The translations under genes and the position numbers were made by a program. A stretch of DNA of 64,000 nt. Origin: Herbaspirillum robiniae. GTDB lineage: Bacteria > Pseudomonadota > Gammaproteobacteria > Burkholderiales > Burkholderiaceae_D. Each line of letters begins with the position of its first letter. Position 1 is the first letter of the stretch. Positions 1 through 8,805 of this stretch are shown piece after piece. The stretch covers positions 124,001-188,000 of the forward strand of contig NZ_NJGU01000008.1 in assembly GCF_002213415.1 (NCBI RefSeq), given 5' to 3'. The notes under the pieces are model-generated. The model made no database searches. It was not told the origin of the DNA and saw nothing but the letters and a program-made list of their open reading frames with translations.

Positions 1-738
1 CTGGCGGGCGGTCGGCTCGCCATTGGCGACATAGGCGGCGCGCAGGGTATCCAACGCCGCCAGGTCCTCTTCGGAGATTTGTTGCGCACGCGGCATCTCT
101 GCTGGCGGGCAATGCCAGACCTGCAGTTGCTGGTCCAGCGCCAGCACCACCGACGCCAGGCGCTCGCCCAGCATGGCCTTGGTCACCACCGGCTCGCCCA
201 CCGGCGCGCGGCGGTTGAGGCGCTCATGCAGGGCGCCGCCTTCGTCGTCGGCGGCCTGGAACAGGCGCTCGGCGAGGTCGAACCAGGTGCGCCAGAATAC
301 CGGCTTGGCCGCCACGAAACCATTGAAGACATTGTTCTGCCACGCCGGCACGAAATGATCCGGGTCCAGCGTCAGGCCAAGCGACTCCAGGTAGGCGCCG
401 GCCGCCTTGCACAAACCCGGCAGCAGGCGCTCGCCCTGCAGGAAGAGGTTCAGGTGGCCGGCAGCGTCCAGCGTACGCGGGAAGAAGGTCCAGGCGTCGG
501 CCTCCGGCTGCGCCTGGATCAGTTCGCGCACGCGCGCGGCATCGAGTCCGGTCTGGGCCGTGAAGTCGCGCGGGACGAAAGCGTAGCAATCCAGGTCGTC
601 GATCGCCTGATCCTGGAAGAAGCGGCGCAGCGCGGCGATGTCGCCCCAGGCGCCGGCATCGGGATTGGCCAGCGGCGTGAAGCCGGCGTCGCCGGCATCG
701 ATGGTGGCGGGAAGAATCTGGAACAGATGAATATTCAT
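1..738 (-). CDS. Hypothetical protein of polysaccharide locus (3' end beyond window)
   Basis: The reading frame starts at an ATG at 738-736, behind the purine-rich stretch GAGGAGGCG, and stays open to the left edge, so the C-terminus is missing. The visible 246 residues are soluble and acidic, begin MNIHLFQILPAT, and contain many aromatic residues but no motif I recognise. The gene starts 10 bp after the stop of the C-methyltransferase and lies last in a run of four minus-strand genes, so it is probably translated from the same transcript. The context suggests a role in making or transferring the modified sugar, but that is inference from position only. The opposite strand also has a long open frame here; it is rejected because the minus frame has the ribosome-binding site and operon spacing. 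Confidence 0.6.
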   Translation of the reverse strand, partial: MNIHLFQILPATIDAGDAGFTPLANPDAGAWGDIAALRRFFQDQAIDDLDCYAFVPRDFTAQTGLDAARVRELIQAQPEADAWTFFPRTLDAAGHLNLFLQGERLLPGLCKAAGAYLESLGLTLDPDHFVPAWQNNVFNGFVAAKPVFWRTWFDLAERLFQAADDEGGALHERLNRRAPVGEPVVTKAMLGERLASVVLALDQQLQVWHCPPAEMPRAQQISEEDLAALDTLRAAYVANGEPTARQ

Positions 739-748
739 GGTCGCCTCC

Positions 749-1972
749 TCACCAGACCTGCAGATGCGGCACCGCAATCGCAAAGCGGCCGCCCCAGTTG
801 CGGATCTCGGCCAGCTGTTGCGCCACCTCGTCCTTGATGTTCCAGGGCAGGATCAGCACCACGTCGGGCTTTTCGGCCAGCAGGCGCTGCGGCGAGACGA
901 TGGGGATGTGGCTGCCCGGCATGTATTTGTCCTGCTTGGAAGGCGCGGCATCGGCGACCAGGCCCAGCAGATCGGGATGCACACCCGAATAGTTCAGCAG
1001 CGTGTTGCCCTTGGCGGCGGCGCCGTAGGCCAGCACCTTCTTGCCCAGGCGCTTTTGCTCCAGCAGGAAGGCCAGCAGCTGCGCCTTGATCTCCTCGGCC
1101 TTGTGCTGGAAGCCGGCATAGGCGCCGATGTCTTCCAGGCCGAAGGCGCGCTCGCGCGCCAGCATCGCGGCCACCGCCGGTGTCGCCTCGATGGCCGCGC
1201 CGATGTGGCAGGCGTAGATGCGCAGGCTGCCGCCGTGGGTCGGCAGCTCCTCGACGTCAACCACCCGCAGGCCTTGCGAACGCATCACGCGCTCCACCGC
1301 CACCAGCGACAGGTAGGAGAAATGCTCGTGATAGATGGTGTCGAACTGCGACTGGGCGATCAGGTTCAGCAGGTGTGGACACTCCACCGTCACCATCCCC
1401 TGCGGCGCCAGCAAGGCGGACATGCCGCCGACGAAGTCGTTGATGTCGGGCACGTGCGCCAGCACGTTGTTGGCGGCGATCAGGTCGGCCGCGCCGTGGC
1501 TTTCGCGCAGGCGCTTGCCCAGCGCCACGCCGAAGAACTCCTCGACGATGGGAATCCCCTTGGCGCGGGCGGCGTCGGCGGTGCTCCTGGTCGGCTCAAC
1601 GCCCAGGCAGGGGATGTTCTTCTGCTTCACGTATTGCAGCAGGTAGCCGTCATTGGCGGCCAGCTCGACCACCAGCGACTGTTCTCCCAGCTGCAGGCGC
1701 GCGGCGACCATGTCGACGTAGCGCGACGCATGCTCCAGCCAGGTGGTGGAGGTCGACGAGAAGTAGGCGTACTCGGTGTCGAACAGCTGGTCGTAATGCG
1801 TGTAGTCCTCAGTCTGCACCAGCCAGCATTGGCGGCACACCATGACCTTGAGCGGATAGTAGGTCTCGGGGCGGCGCAGGTCTTCCGCCTTCAGATAGGC
1901 GTTGGACGGGGGCGAGAAACCGAGGTCGATGAAGGTGTCCTGCAGCTCGGTCTGGCAGTGGCGGCATTTCAT
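749..1972 (-). CDS. Sugar-nucleotide C-methyltransferase (class I SAM)
   Basis: This 407-residue protein matches the three-part layout of NDP-hexose C-methyltransferases such as TylC3 and NovU. An N-terminal zinc-binding module carries CRHC near residue 3 and CRQC near 51. A Rossmann SAM domain carries ELAANDGYLLQYV near 100-115. A C-terminal domain has the THGGSLRIYACH signature near 255. Family members add a methyl group from SAM to a carbon of a 4-keto-6-deoxy sugar, giving branched sugars. The start overlaps the stop of the epimerase gene by 4 bp (ATGA type), so translation is coupled. With RfbF and the epimerase it suggests a branched CDP-linked deoxy sugar. The exact sugar and methylated carbon cannot be read from sequence. 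Confidence 0.85.
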   Translation of the reverse strand: MKCRHCQTELQDTFIDLGFSPPSNAYLKAEDLRRPETYYPLKVMVCRQCWLVQTEDYTHYDQLFDTEYAYFSSTSTTWLEHASRYVDMVAARLQLGEQSLVVELAANDGYLLQYVKQKNIPCLGVEPTRSTADAARAKGIPIVEEFFGVALGKRLRESHGAADLIAANNVLAHVPDINDFVGGMSALLAPQGMVTVECPHLLNLIAQSQFDTIYHEHFSYLSLVAVERVMRSQGLRVVDVEELPTHGGSLRIYACHIGAAIEATPAVAAMLARERAFGLEDIGAYAGFQHKAEEIKAQLLAFLLEQKRLGKKVLAYGAAAKGNTLLNYSGVHPDLLGLVADAAPSKQDKYMPGSHIPIVSPQRLLAEKPDVVLILPWNIKDEVAQQLAEIRNWGGRFAIAVPHLQVW

Positions 1973-2526
1973 GGCGTGATTCCGTTGAAGTCGGCGCCCA
2001 GCAAGGGATGCTGGAGGTCGCGCGCCGACAGGTTGCGCGGCGGCAGCGGCCAGGCGATGGCCGCCCGCGGATCGTCATAGCGTACACCGCCTTCGGCATG
2101 CGGCGCATACGCGGCGGTGTGCAGGTAGAGCAGCGAGGCGCCGGCTTCCAGCACCTGGAAACCGTGAGCGCAGCCTTCCGGGATCAGGATGGCGCGGTCG
2201 TCGCCGGCGGCCAGCTCGACGGCGCGCCACTGCAGGAAGGTGGGAGAACCCGCGCGCAGATCCAGCACCACGTCGAACACGCGGCCGGCGATGCAGCGGA
2301 TGAGCTTCTTCTCGGCGTGCGGCACATGCTGGAAATGCATGCCGCGCAAGGTGCCGGGCTCGGGCGTGACGGAGTTGTTGGCCTGCACGATGCGGCTGCC
2401 GCCGAGCACGGCGGCCAGCTCATCCTCGCAGAACCAGCGCGCGAAGCTGCCGCGCTCGTCGCCGCGGCGCGTGCTGGACACCACGACGGCGCCGTCGATA
2501 CCGGTTTGCTCGATCTTCAGGTTCAT
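1969..2526 (-). CDS. NDP-4-keto-6-deoxyglucose 3,5-epimerase (RfbC/RmlC-like)
   Basis: This 185-residue cupin-fold protein resembles RmlC. Visible landmarks are RGSFARWFCEDEL near 25, the conserved LRGMHFQ at about 59-65 that carries the catalytic His region, KLIRCIAGRVFDVVLDLR near 74-91, and IPEGCAHGFQVL near 116-127. The family epimerises C3 and/or C5 of 4-keto-6-deoxyhexose nucleotides. The length is typical. It lies between the cytidylyltransferase and the C-methyltransferase and overlaps the latter, so it is part of one sugar operon. Since the partner is a cytidylyltransferase, a CDP-linked substrate is more likely than the dTDP-linked substrate of classical RmlC; that is inference. Confidence 0.85.
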   Translation of the reverse strand: MNLKIEQTGIDGAVVVSSTRRGDERGSFARWFCEDELAAVLGGSRIVQANNSVTPEPGTLRGMHFQHVPHAEKKLIRCIAGRVFDVVLDLRAGSPTFLQWRAVELAAGDDRAILIPEGCAHGFQVLEAGASLLYLHTAAYAPHAEGGVRYDDPRAAIAWPLPPRNLSARDLQHPLLGADFNGITP

Positions 2527-2548
2527 GCGGCGGCCATCGGCTGCGACA

Positions 2549-3325
2549 TCAGTTCCAGGTCTTCCATTGCGCCTGGCCCTGGTCCCACATCTGGTTGAGC
2601 TGGATCTTGTCGCGCAGCGTATCCATGCACTTCCAGAAACCGTGGTGCGGCCAGTTCAGCAGCTTGCCGTCGGCGGCGATCTGCTCCAGCGGCGCGCGTT
2701 CGAAGATGGTGCCTTCGCCGTCCTTCAGGTAATCGAACACGCCCTGGCGGCAGACCATGAAGCCGCCGTTGATCCAGCCCAGGTCGCCCGGCGGCTTCTC
2801 GCGGAAATCGCGGATCAGCCCGGCCTCGTCGGTCTGCACCATGCCGAAGCGCGCCTCCGGCTGCACCGTGGTCATGGTCACCGTCGCCTGGTGGCTGCGG
2901 TGGTGTTGCACCAGCGCGGTGACGTCGACATCGGAGACGCCGTCGCCGTAGGTGAGCATGAAGTCGTCGTCCTTGAGGTAGTCGCGCGCGGCCAGCAGGC
3001 GCCCGCCGGTCTGGGTATGCAGGCCGGTCTCGACCAGCGTGACCTTCCAGGGCTCGGACTTGTTGCGATGCACTTCGACCTTGTTGTCGGCCAGGTCGAT
3101 GGTGACGTCGCCCTGGTGCAGGAAATAGTTGGCGAAGAACTCCTTGATCAGATAGCCCTTGTAGCCGAGCAGGATCACGAATTCATTGAAGCCATGCTGC
3201 GAATAGCCCTTCATGATGTGCCACAGGATCGGCTTGCCGCCGATTTCGACCATGGGTTTCGGACGCACATCGGTTTCTTCCCCGAGCCGCGTGCCCAGGC
3301 CGCCAGCGAGAATGACGACTTTCAA
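2549..3325 (-). CDS. rfbF: Glucose-1-phosphate cytidylyltransferase
   Basis: The 258-residue protein begins MKVVILAGGLGTRL, the nucleotide-binding G-x-G-T-R loop of sugar-phosphate nucleotidyltransferases, followed by RPKPMVEIGGKPILWHIMK. The later segments LTYGDGVSDVD and FREKPPGDLGWINGGFMV match RfbF rather than RmlA. It makes CDP-glucose from CTP and glucose-1-phosphate in the cytoplasm, the entry step to CDP-3,6-dideoxy and branched sugars. It is the first gene of the minus-strand sugar operon. The usual next enzyme, CDP-glucose 4,6-dehydratase (RfbG), is not in this window and may lie beyond the left edge. Confidence 0.93.
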   Translation of the reverse strand: MKVVILAGGLGTRLGEETDVRPKPMVEIGGKPILWHIMKGYSQHGFNEFVILLGYKGYLIKEFFANYFLHQGDVTIDLADNKVEVHRNKSEPWKVTLVETGLHTQTGGRLLAARDYLKDDDFMLTYGDGVSDVDVTALVQHHRSHQATVTMTTVQPEARFGMVQTDEAGLIRDFREKPPGDLGWINGGFMVCRQGVFDYLKDGEGTIFERAPLEQIAADGKLLNWPHHGFWKCMDTLRDKIQLNQMWDQGQAQWKTWN

Positions 3326-3651
3326 TTTCTGCCCCTAAGCTGAATGTTTGTCCGGCGCCCGCGCGTGTTCGCCCGGCGCGCCGCACGGAAAGCGTTGCCT
3401 TGCTGCCAACGGATGCTTTCCGGCAAAGATGGATATGTTACCGGCTTTGCCATCGAAGTAACTGAGGGTCTGCGCGGTTTATCGGTTCCAATTTGGCTTT
3501 TTGCGGCCAGCGGCCGGCCCCGCTGATTCGAGGATTTGTCAGCCTCTTTGCCGCCATTTCGAGCAATCCGGCGAAATCCGCGCTGCTATACTTGCCCGCA
3601 ACCCGGGCCCGCGCCGTACGCGCCGCCTTCCCCACACCATTCGAGCAGCAC
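3326..3651. promoter_or_regulatory. Divergent intergenic region, rfbF / glycosyltransferase
   Basis: This 326-bp gap separates the minus-strand sugar operon from a plus-strand glycosyltransferase. An open frame continues upstream from the glycosyltransferase ATG at 3652, but the encoded residues look random and no conserved start is visible, so I treat it as non-coding. It must hold both divergent promoters. I could not assign convincing -35/-10 pairs by eye, and I see no operator or RNA element. Confidence 0.4.
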
Positions 3652-5442
3652 ATGAAACAACACCTGTTTGCCCGCCTCAATCTCCCGTATTACGTGCATG
3701 GTCCGGCCTACGCGGAAGGCTCGGACGAAGCGCGTGCGCTGCACCATCTGTGCCACGCGCTGAATCTGGCCGGGGAAGAAGCCTATGTGACGGAAGAAGG
3801 TGACGGCGCCCTGAACACGCCGCGCCTGACGCAGGAGCGCATCGAGGCGCATCTGCGGGCCGGACGCAAGCCTATCGTCATCTATCCTGGCAGCATCGGC
3901 GACAATCCTTTGGGCGCAGACCAGGTCGTGCGCTACCTGCTTGAACCCGCCGGCATGCAGACCGCACTCGGTACGGATGCCCGCGAGATGCTTCTGGCGC
4001 GCCACACCGGGCTGGCCGCGCACGATGCGCTCCTGCTGGCCGTGCCCCTGGCCGACGACGCGGCCTATGCCGCGAGCCGCAACGAATTTGCCCGGCAGTT
4101 GCGCTCGTTCATCGACATGAGCCAGCGCCGCTTCAGCCCGTCCTTTGCCCCCCTGAAATCGACAGCTCCGGACGCTCCGCCGGCGCCCCCTGCCGCAGCC
4201 AGGATTTTCCCCGGCCGCCTGGCACGCCCGCTCGGACAGACCGCCGCCGCCGCACCGACGGCGGCTCGTCCGCCGGCACCCGCTAAAAACCGGCCACCGG
4301 TCCCGCCGCCGGCGCCAATGGCGCCAGCGCCTGTCGCACCGGTGGCGCCTCCGCCGCCGCTGTTCGAAGGTCTCAAGGCCACACCGGCGGCCCCTGCTTC
4401 GCCCCAGGCCCCGATCAAGCGCAAGAAACGCATCGTGGTGTATTCGGTCGAGTCGACCTGGAGCCCCTGCCCGCAAATCCGCCTGATCCGCCCGTTCGCG
4501 CATTTGCAGGACGAATGGGAACTGATATGGGGAATCCGCGATGGGCAACTCCAGGGGGACTATCTGAACGACGCCGACCTGATCGTCCTGCATCGCTTCA
4601 CTCCTGGCCTGATGTCGATTCCAACATTGCAGACCATCTTCGCTTCGAAGGTGCCGATCATTTATGAGTCGGACGACCTGCTCAATGACATCCCGCATGA
4701 TCATCCGGAAGCCCAGCAGGGAGCGAGCTGGAAGGAAGGCATCGAATATGCCGTCAGGAATGCCCGGGCGGTCGTGGTGTCGACCGAGTTTCTGGCATCG
4801 AAGTACCGGGAGCTCAACCCGGCGGTCCATGTGCTTCCGAACTACATCGACTTCGACATGTTCTACCGCCCTGTTCCGCAAGCCGCCGCAGAGGACGGAA
4901 AAATCAGGATCGGCCTGCTGGGCTCATCGATCCAGCCGTCCAATTTCGCGCTGGTTGATGAAGCGCTGCGCTCGCTGGTCGAGCGCTACGGGCAACGCCT
5001 GCATATCGATTTCGTCGGCTGGGAATGCCCGAAAGGCTGGGAAAACCATCCGCTGACCAAATTCCACTCTTTCGTCCATCAGTATGTGGACTATGCAACC
5101 CAATTGCGCCAATGGAATTGGGACATCGCACTCATCCCGCTGGCCTCGGACGAATACAACCAATGCAAAAGCTATATCAAGTGGCTGGACTATTCGGCGG
5201 CCGGAATCGCCTGCATCTTCAGCGACGTATCCGTCTACAACGAAGTGGTGACGCATGACGATACCGGCCTGCTGATGCCGAACTCCAGCCAGGTCTGGCT
5301 GGAGGCGATCACCTTGTTGATCGAGTCGCCCGAGAAGCGCCATACGCTGGCGGCAGCCGGGCAACAGGCTGTACGCGCGGGATTCGACCTGAGCTCCAAA
5401 GCCGCGCTGTACAACACGACTTACGGCCAGCTGACGAATTGA
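3652..5442 (+). CDS. Glycosyltransferase with proline-rich linker
   Basis: The 596-residue protein (from the ATG at 3652) has three parts. An N-terminal globular domain of about 160 residues starts MKQHLFARLNLPYYVHGP. A proline/alanine-rich linker spans roughly residues 175-255. The C-terminal domain resembles GT4-type glycosyltransferases: VVVSTEFLASKYREL and VLPNYIDFDMF, then IGLLGSSIQPSNF, and a late SYIKWLDYSAAGIACIFSDVSVYNEVV in the position of the nucleotide-sugar E-x7-E region. It probably transfers a sugar to a glycan on the cytoplasmic side. No signal peptide or membrane helix is seen. The linker suggests two independently folding modules; the N-terminal function is unknown to me. 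Confidence 0.8.
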   Translation: MKQHLFARLNLPYYVHGPAYAEGSDEARALHHLCHALNLAGEEAYVTEEGDGALNTPRLTQERIEAHLRAGRKPIVIYPGSIGDNPLGADQVVRYLLEPAGMQTALGTDAREMLLARHTGLAAHDALLLAVPLADDAAYAASRNEFARQLRSFIDMSQRRFSPSFAPLKSTAPDAPPAPPAAARIFPGRLARPLGQTAAAAPTAARPPAPAKNRPPVPPPAPMAPAPVAPVAPPPPLFEGLKATPAAPASPQAPIKRKKRIVVYSVESTWSPCPQIRLIRPFAHLQDEWELIWGIRDGQLQGDYLNDADLIVLHRFTPGLMSIPTLQTIFASKVPIIYESDDLLNDIPHDHPEAQQGASWKEGIEYAVRNARAVVVSTEFLASKYRELNPAVHVLPNYIDFDMFYRPVPQAAAEDGKIRIGLLGSSIQPSNFALVDEALRSLVERYGQRLHIDFVGWECPKGWENHPLTKFHSFVHQYVDYATQLRQWNWDIALIPLASDEYNQCKSYIKWLDYSAAGIACIFSDVSVYNEVVTHDDTGLLMPNSSQVWLEAITLLIESPEKRHTLAAAGQQAVRAGFDLSSKAALYNTTYGQLTN

Positions 5443-5449
5443 TTCCGGG

Positions 5450-5475
5450 CCCGGCGCTTCCCACGAGGCGCCGGG
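5450..5475. terminator. GC-rich hairpin between convergent genes
   Basis: CCCGGCGC (5450-5457) pairs perfectly with GCGCCGGG (5468-5475) across a 10-nt loop. It lies between the glycosyltransferase stop and the stop of the oppositely oriented oxygenase gene, where a two-way terminator is expected. There is no clear T-run on either side, so termination strength is uncertain. Confidence 0.5.
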
Positions 5476-5484
5476 TCGGTTCGC

Positions 5485-6324
5485 TTATTGCCCCTGGAAG
5501 ACCTTGCGCACCTGCCCTTCTGCAGGGAAATTCTCGGTGATGAAACCGCGATGCAGCGACTTGAGCTGCGTGAAGGGGTATTCGCGCTCGACGAACGTCG
5601 GCTCGCTGGCATTCTCGTAGCGGCCGCTGACCGAAATGCGCATACGCTCGTCGCCGCGACGCGAGCTGCGGTGCACCGTGAAATTGGACATCAGGCATAC
5701 GCCCGACTTGCGCACCTGGACGGGCACGAATTGCTCTTCCGAATAATGCTTTTCATCGACACGGTAGATATTGGGCTCCTGCACGCCGCTCAACAATCCG
5801 TTGAGATGGCTGCCGGGCACCACTTCCATGGTGTACAGGTTGGCGTCGACATCCATGAAAGGAATCCAGGTCGTCACGGTATCCAGGCTGCCCTGCACCG
5901 AGGTCCAGTCTTGATGTACATCAAACCCCTGATAACCGCCGGGGATGACAAGGCGCCGTGCCATCAGGTGCAATACCGGCGTGGTCTGGAACAAGGGCGT
6001 ACTCACGCCGAGATCCTCCACTGCCCCGCGCAAGCGCGGCGCCGTCATCAGCTGATAGACGCCGTACAGCTTGGAACACATGCGCAGGGTCGCGAGATAC
6101 AGCTGAACGTCGGCCTGCAGCAGCCCGGCCATGTTGTCGTGCAGCGCGGCCAGGCGTTCGCCCGTCGCGACAGGCAGCTTGCGCCGCTCCAGCTGCTGAG
6201 CGAAGGACAGGTTGAACGCGTCCAGCGTTTCGTCCAGCCAGGCCGGATCGAAGATGTCCTCGGCGATGAGGTAGCCGTTTTCCTTGTAAAAACCGACCTG
6301 TTGACTGTTTAATACTTTTCCCAT
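5485..6324 (-). CDS. Phytanoyl-CoA dioxygenase (PhyH) family oxygenase
   Basis: This 279-residue protein looks like a non-haem Fe(II)/2-oxoglutarate oxygenase. The H-x-D iron motif is visible in FDVHQDW near residue 135. The distal iron His is likely in FTVHRSSRRGDERMRIS near 220-235, where the Arg would bind 2-oxoglutarate. MEVVPGSHLNG near 168 matches the family. PhyH-type enzymes hydroxylate or oxidise small molecules and sugars. Here it stands within a glycan locus, so a sugar or lipid head-group is a plausible substrate, by inference. A second PhyH-like gene lies at 8806-9585; the two differ in sequence and are probably not recent duplicates. Confidence 0.82.
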   Translation of the reverse strand: MGKVLNSQQVGFYKENGYLIAEDIFDPAWLDETLDAFNLSFAQQLERRKLPVATGERLAALHDNMAGLLQADVQLYLATLRMCSKLYGVYQLMTAPRLRGAVEDLGVSTPLFQTTPVLHLMARRLVIPGGYQGFDVHQDWTSVQGSLDTVTTWIPFMDVDANLYTMEVVPGSHLNGLLSGVQEPNIYRVDEKHYSEEQFVPVQVRKSGVCLMSNFTVHRSSRRGDERMRISVSGRYENASEPTFVEREYPFTQLKSLHRGFITENFPAEGQVRKVFQGQ

Positions 6325-6439
6325 AATTCACATTCCCTATGCCAATACAGGGAGGAAAGCCCGTTTTCCCCGCAATATGTCGCTTATAGATACAGTCTCA
6401 TTCTGCTTTAATCCAGAATAGGGACTTCAGGAGACTACG

Positions 6440-7096
6440 ATGCAAAAAGTTATCCTTTTCGGCATTTTGGACACTGCACAGCTGGCGCACTACTACTTGA
6501 AAAAAGATCCATCCGTGGAGGTGGTCGGCTTCACCGTGCATGAGCAATATATCCCCGAAAGCAAGACCTTCGAAGGCCTGCCCGTCGTACCCTTCGAATC
6601 GGTGACCGATTATTACCCGCCATCCGAATACAAGATGTTCGCGCCGATGACCGGCCGCAAGATGAACCGCCAGCGCGAATCGGTCTACCTGGAGGGCAAG
6701 GCGAAGGGCTATGACTTCATCTCCTACGTGAGCCCGAACGCCACCGTCAACGACAACCAGATCGGCGAGAACTGCTTCATCCTCGAAGACAACACGCTGC
6801 AGCCCTTCACCAAGATAGGCAACAACGTCGTCATGTGGAGCGGCAACCATATCGGGCACCATGGCGAAATCAAGGACCACGTGTTCTTCACCTCCCATGT
6901 GGTGCTGTCCGGCCATTGCGTGGTTCATCCGTATTCCTGGTTCGGCGTCAACGCCACCATCACCAACGATTGCACCATTGCGGAAGGAACCTGCGTTGCC
7001 ATGGGCGCCTTGATTTCCAAGGATACCCAGGCGTGGCAGCTCTACATCGGCTCCCCCGCCCGTGCAGCAAAAAGCAGCCAAGATCTGGATTTCTGA
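6440..7096 (+). CDS. NeuD/PglD-like sugar O/N-acyltransferase
   Basis: The 218-residue protein starts MQKVILFGILDTAQLAHYYL, the N-terminal Rossmann-like domain of the NeuD/PglD family, and continues into a left-handed beta-helix of hexapeptide repeats (GENCFILEDNTLQPFTKIGNNVVMW region, about 110-190). The family transfers acetyl (or other acyl) groups from acyl-CoA to sugars. The His near GNHIGHHGEIKDHVF is the likely catalytic base, as in hexapeptide acyltransferases. It is the first gene of a plus-strand run (6440-10313) with very short spacing. The ATG is preceded by CAGGAGACTACG, a good ribosome-binding site. The acceptor sugar is unknown. Confidence 0.82.
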   Translation: MQKVILFGILDTAQLAHYYLKKDPSVEVVGFTVHEQYIPESKTFEGLPVVPFESVTDYYPPSEYKMFAPMTGRKMNRQRESVYLEGKAKGYDFISYVSPNATVNDNQIGENCFILEDNTLQPFTKIGNNVVMWSGNHIGHHGEIKDHVFFTSHVVLSGHCVVHPYSWFGVNATITNDCTIAEGTCVAMGALISKDTQAWQLYIGSPARAAKSSQDLDF

Positions 7097-7098
7097 AC

Positions 7099-8022
7099 AT
7101 GCCATGGAACAAACTGGGGCGCGTCTTCGACCCCGACATCGACTGGCTGGGCTCGCACGCCCAGGTGCCGACCACCCTCGTACTGGATGAGGTCGTGCGC
7201 GTCTTCATCTCGACCCGCAACGCTTCCGGAAAAAGCCTGTGCTACGCCATTGACCTCGATCGCCAGGACCCGAGCCGCGTCGTGCAGCGCCACCGCGACC
7301 CCTGCCTGGGTTTCGGACGCCCCGGCACCTTCGACGACGATGGCGTCATGCCCAGCTACGCGCTGCAGCGCGACGGCAAGACCTATCTCTACTACAGCGG
7401 CTGGAACCAGCGCGTCACCGTGCCCTATCACAACTCCATGGGCATCGCCGTATCGACCGATGAGGGCCTGCATTTCGAAAAGCTCTACGAAGGCCCGATC
7501 ATGGACCGCACCGCCACCGAGCCCTATGTCGCGGTGACGCCGACGGTGCTGTTCGATGAGGGCCTGTGGAAGATGTGGTACGTCTCGGGCATCAGCTGGC
7601 TCAACGTTCAGGGCCATTACGAGCCGCTGTATGTGATCAAGTACGCGGACTCGAAGGACGGCGTGAACTTCACCCGCTATCCCGAACACTGCCTGGAATC
7701 GCGCTTTGCCACCGAGGCCTTCTCGCGGCCCAACGTCATCAAGGAAGACGGCCTCTACAAGATGTGGTTCTGCTCGCGCGCCTCCGAAGACTATCGCAAC
7801 GGCGCCGGATCCTATCGCATCCGCTACGCGGAATCGAAGGATGGGCGCAACTGGACACGCTTTGACGACGATGGAATCCCACCCTCGCAGGAGGGTTGGG
7901 ATTCGCTGATGACGTGCTACCCTTTCGTGTTCCAGGTGGACGGCAAAAAATACATGTTATACAACGGCAACCGATTCGGGACCACCGGATTTGGCCTGGC
8001 AATTTGGAGCGATGATGAGTAA
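7099..8022 (+). CDS. Beta-propeller glycosidase-like protein
   Basis: From the ATG at 7099, two bases after the preceding stop, the protein has 307 residues. It contains repeated blades with aromatic motifs: YLYYSGWN, KMWYVSG, KMWFCSRAS and KYMLYNGN, each followed by an IAVS/IRYAESKDG-like strand. This pattern is typical of five-bladed beta-propellers related to GH43/GH32/GH130 glycosidases and phosphorylases. No signal peptide is seen, so it may act in the cytoplasm. Whether it hydrolyses, transfers or only binds a sugar cannot be decided. It overlaps the next gene by a few bases, so it belongs to the same transcript. The frame upstream of 7099 is only a shadow of the acyltransferase gene. 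Confidence 0.75.
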   Translation: MPWNKLGRVFDPDIDWLGSHAQVPTTLVLDEVVRVFISTRNASGKSLCYAIDLDRQDPSRVVQRHRDPCLGFGRPGTFDDDGVMPSYALQRDGKTYLYYSGWNQRVTVPYHNSMGIAVSTDEGLHFEKLYEGPIMDRTATEPYVAVTPTVLFDEGLWKMWYVSGISWLNVQGHYEPLYVIKYADSKDGVNFTRYPEHCLESRFATEAFSRPNVIKEDGLYKMWFCSRASEDYRNGAGSYRIRYAESKDGRNWTRFDDDGIPPSQEGWDSLMTCYPFVFQVDGKKYMLYNGNRFGTTGFGLAIWSDDE

Positions 8023-8794
8023 CGACAAGATTCAAGACGATGTCTACAAACTGGAGTCCACGGCCTCGGATGCGCAGTTCGCCTTCCGCGAGCAATTGCT
8101 GGACATGTATCGCAAGAGCCCGCTGTCCCAGGAGGACCTGCTGTTCAACGTCGGCCTCTATACGCGCAGCTCGGTACTGGTGAAGTTCATCGTGCTCAAC
8201 GACCTGTACAAGCGCTTCAAGCACATCCCCGGCATGCTGGTCGAGTTCGGCACGTGGTACGGCCACAACCTGGTGCTGCTGGAGAACCTGCGCGCCATCT
8301 ATGAGCCTTTCAACAAGCAGCGCCAGATCGTCGGTTTCGACACATTCGAAGGCTACTCCAAGCCCAGCGACAAGGACCGCCAGGAAAGCGGCGTATGGGT
8401 CGAACACTCCTATTCCACGCAGTCCAGCTACAAGGAATACCTGGAAGAACTGCTGCAGGTTCACGAAGGCAACAACGTCATCGGCCACAAGCGCAAGATC
8501 CACTCGCTGGTGGCAGGCGACGTGACCAAGACCGCACCCGATTACTTCGAAAAGAACCAGGCCAGCATCGTCGCCTTCGCCTATTTCGACATGGGCCTGT
8601 ACGAGCCGACGCTGGCCGCGCTCAAGGCGGTCAAGCCGCATCTGGTGTCGGGCAGCATCCTGCTGATGGACGAGCTGACCTGGCCGGAATCCCCGGGCGA
8701 GGCGATTGCCTTCAAGGAAGTGTTCTCCAAGGACGAATACACGCTGGAGAAGTGCGAGCTCTATCCGTCCAAGTGCATCGTCACCATCAAGTGA
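8015..8794 (+). CDS. Class I SAM methyltransferase, TylF/CmcI-like
   Basis: The 259-residue protein contains GMLVEFGTWYGHNLVLLENL (SAM-binding strand and helix), then IVGFDTFEGYSKPS, FAYFDMGLYEPTLAAL and SILLMDELTWPESPGEAIAF. These match the TylF/macrocin O-methyltransferase type, in which acidic residues bind a metal and the substrate hydroxyl. Two adjacent ATGs exist (8012 and 8015); GGAG sits 5 bases before the second, which I use. The start overlaps the previous stop codon. It is probably a sugar O-methyltransferase for the polysaccharide; the acceptor is unknown. Confidence 0.8.
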   Translation: MSNDKIQDDVYKLESTASDAQFAFREQLLDMYRKSPLSQEDLLFNVGLYTRSSVLVKFIVLNDLYKRFKHIPGMLVEFGTWYGHNLVLLENLRAIYEPFNKQRQIVGFDTFEGYSKPSDKDRQESGVWVEHSYSTQSSYKEYLEELLQVHEGNNVIGHKRKIHSLVAGDVTKTAPDYFEKNQASIVAFAYFDMGLYEPTLAALKAVKPHLVSGSILLMDELTWPESPGEAIAFKEVFSKDEYTLEKCELYPSKCIVTIK

Positions 8795-8805
8795 CCGGAG
8801 CCGCC

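Noticed and set aside
737-2080. Long plus-strand open frame opposite the C-methyltransferase
   Set aside because: It is a high-GC shadow of the minus-strand gene: the product is His/Gln/Arg-rich with no family, while the minus frame has domains and operon spacing.
3586-4881. Long minus-strand open frame opposite the glycosyltransferase
   Set aside because: Arg-rich low-complexity product, no ribosome-binding site; the plus strand encodes a recognisable glycosyltransferase.
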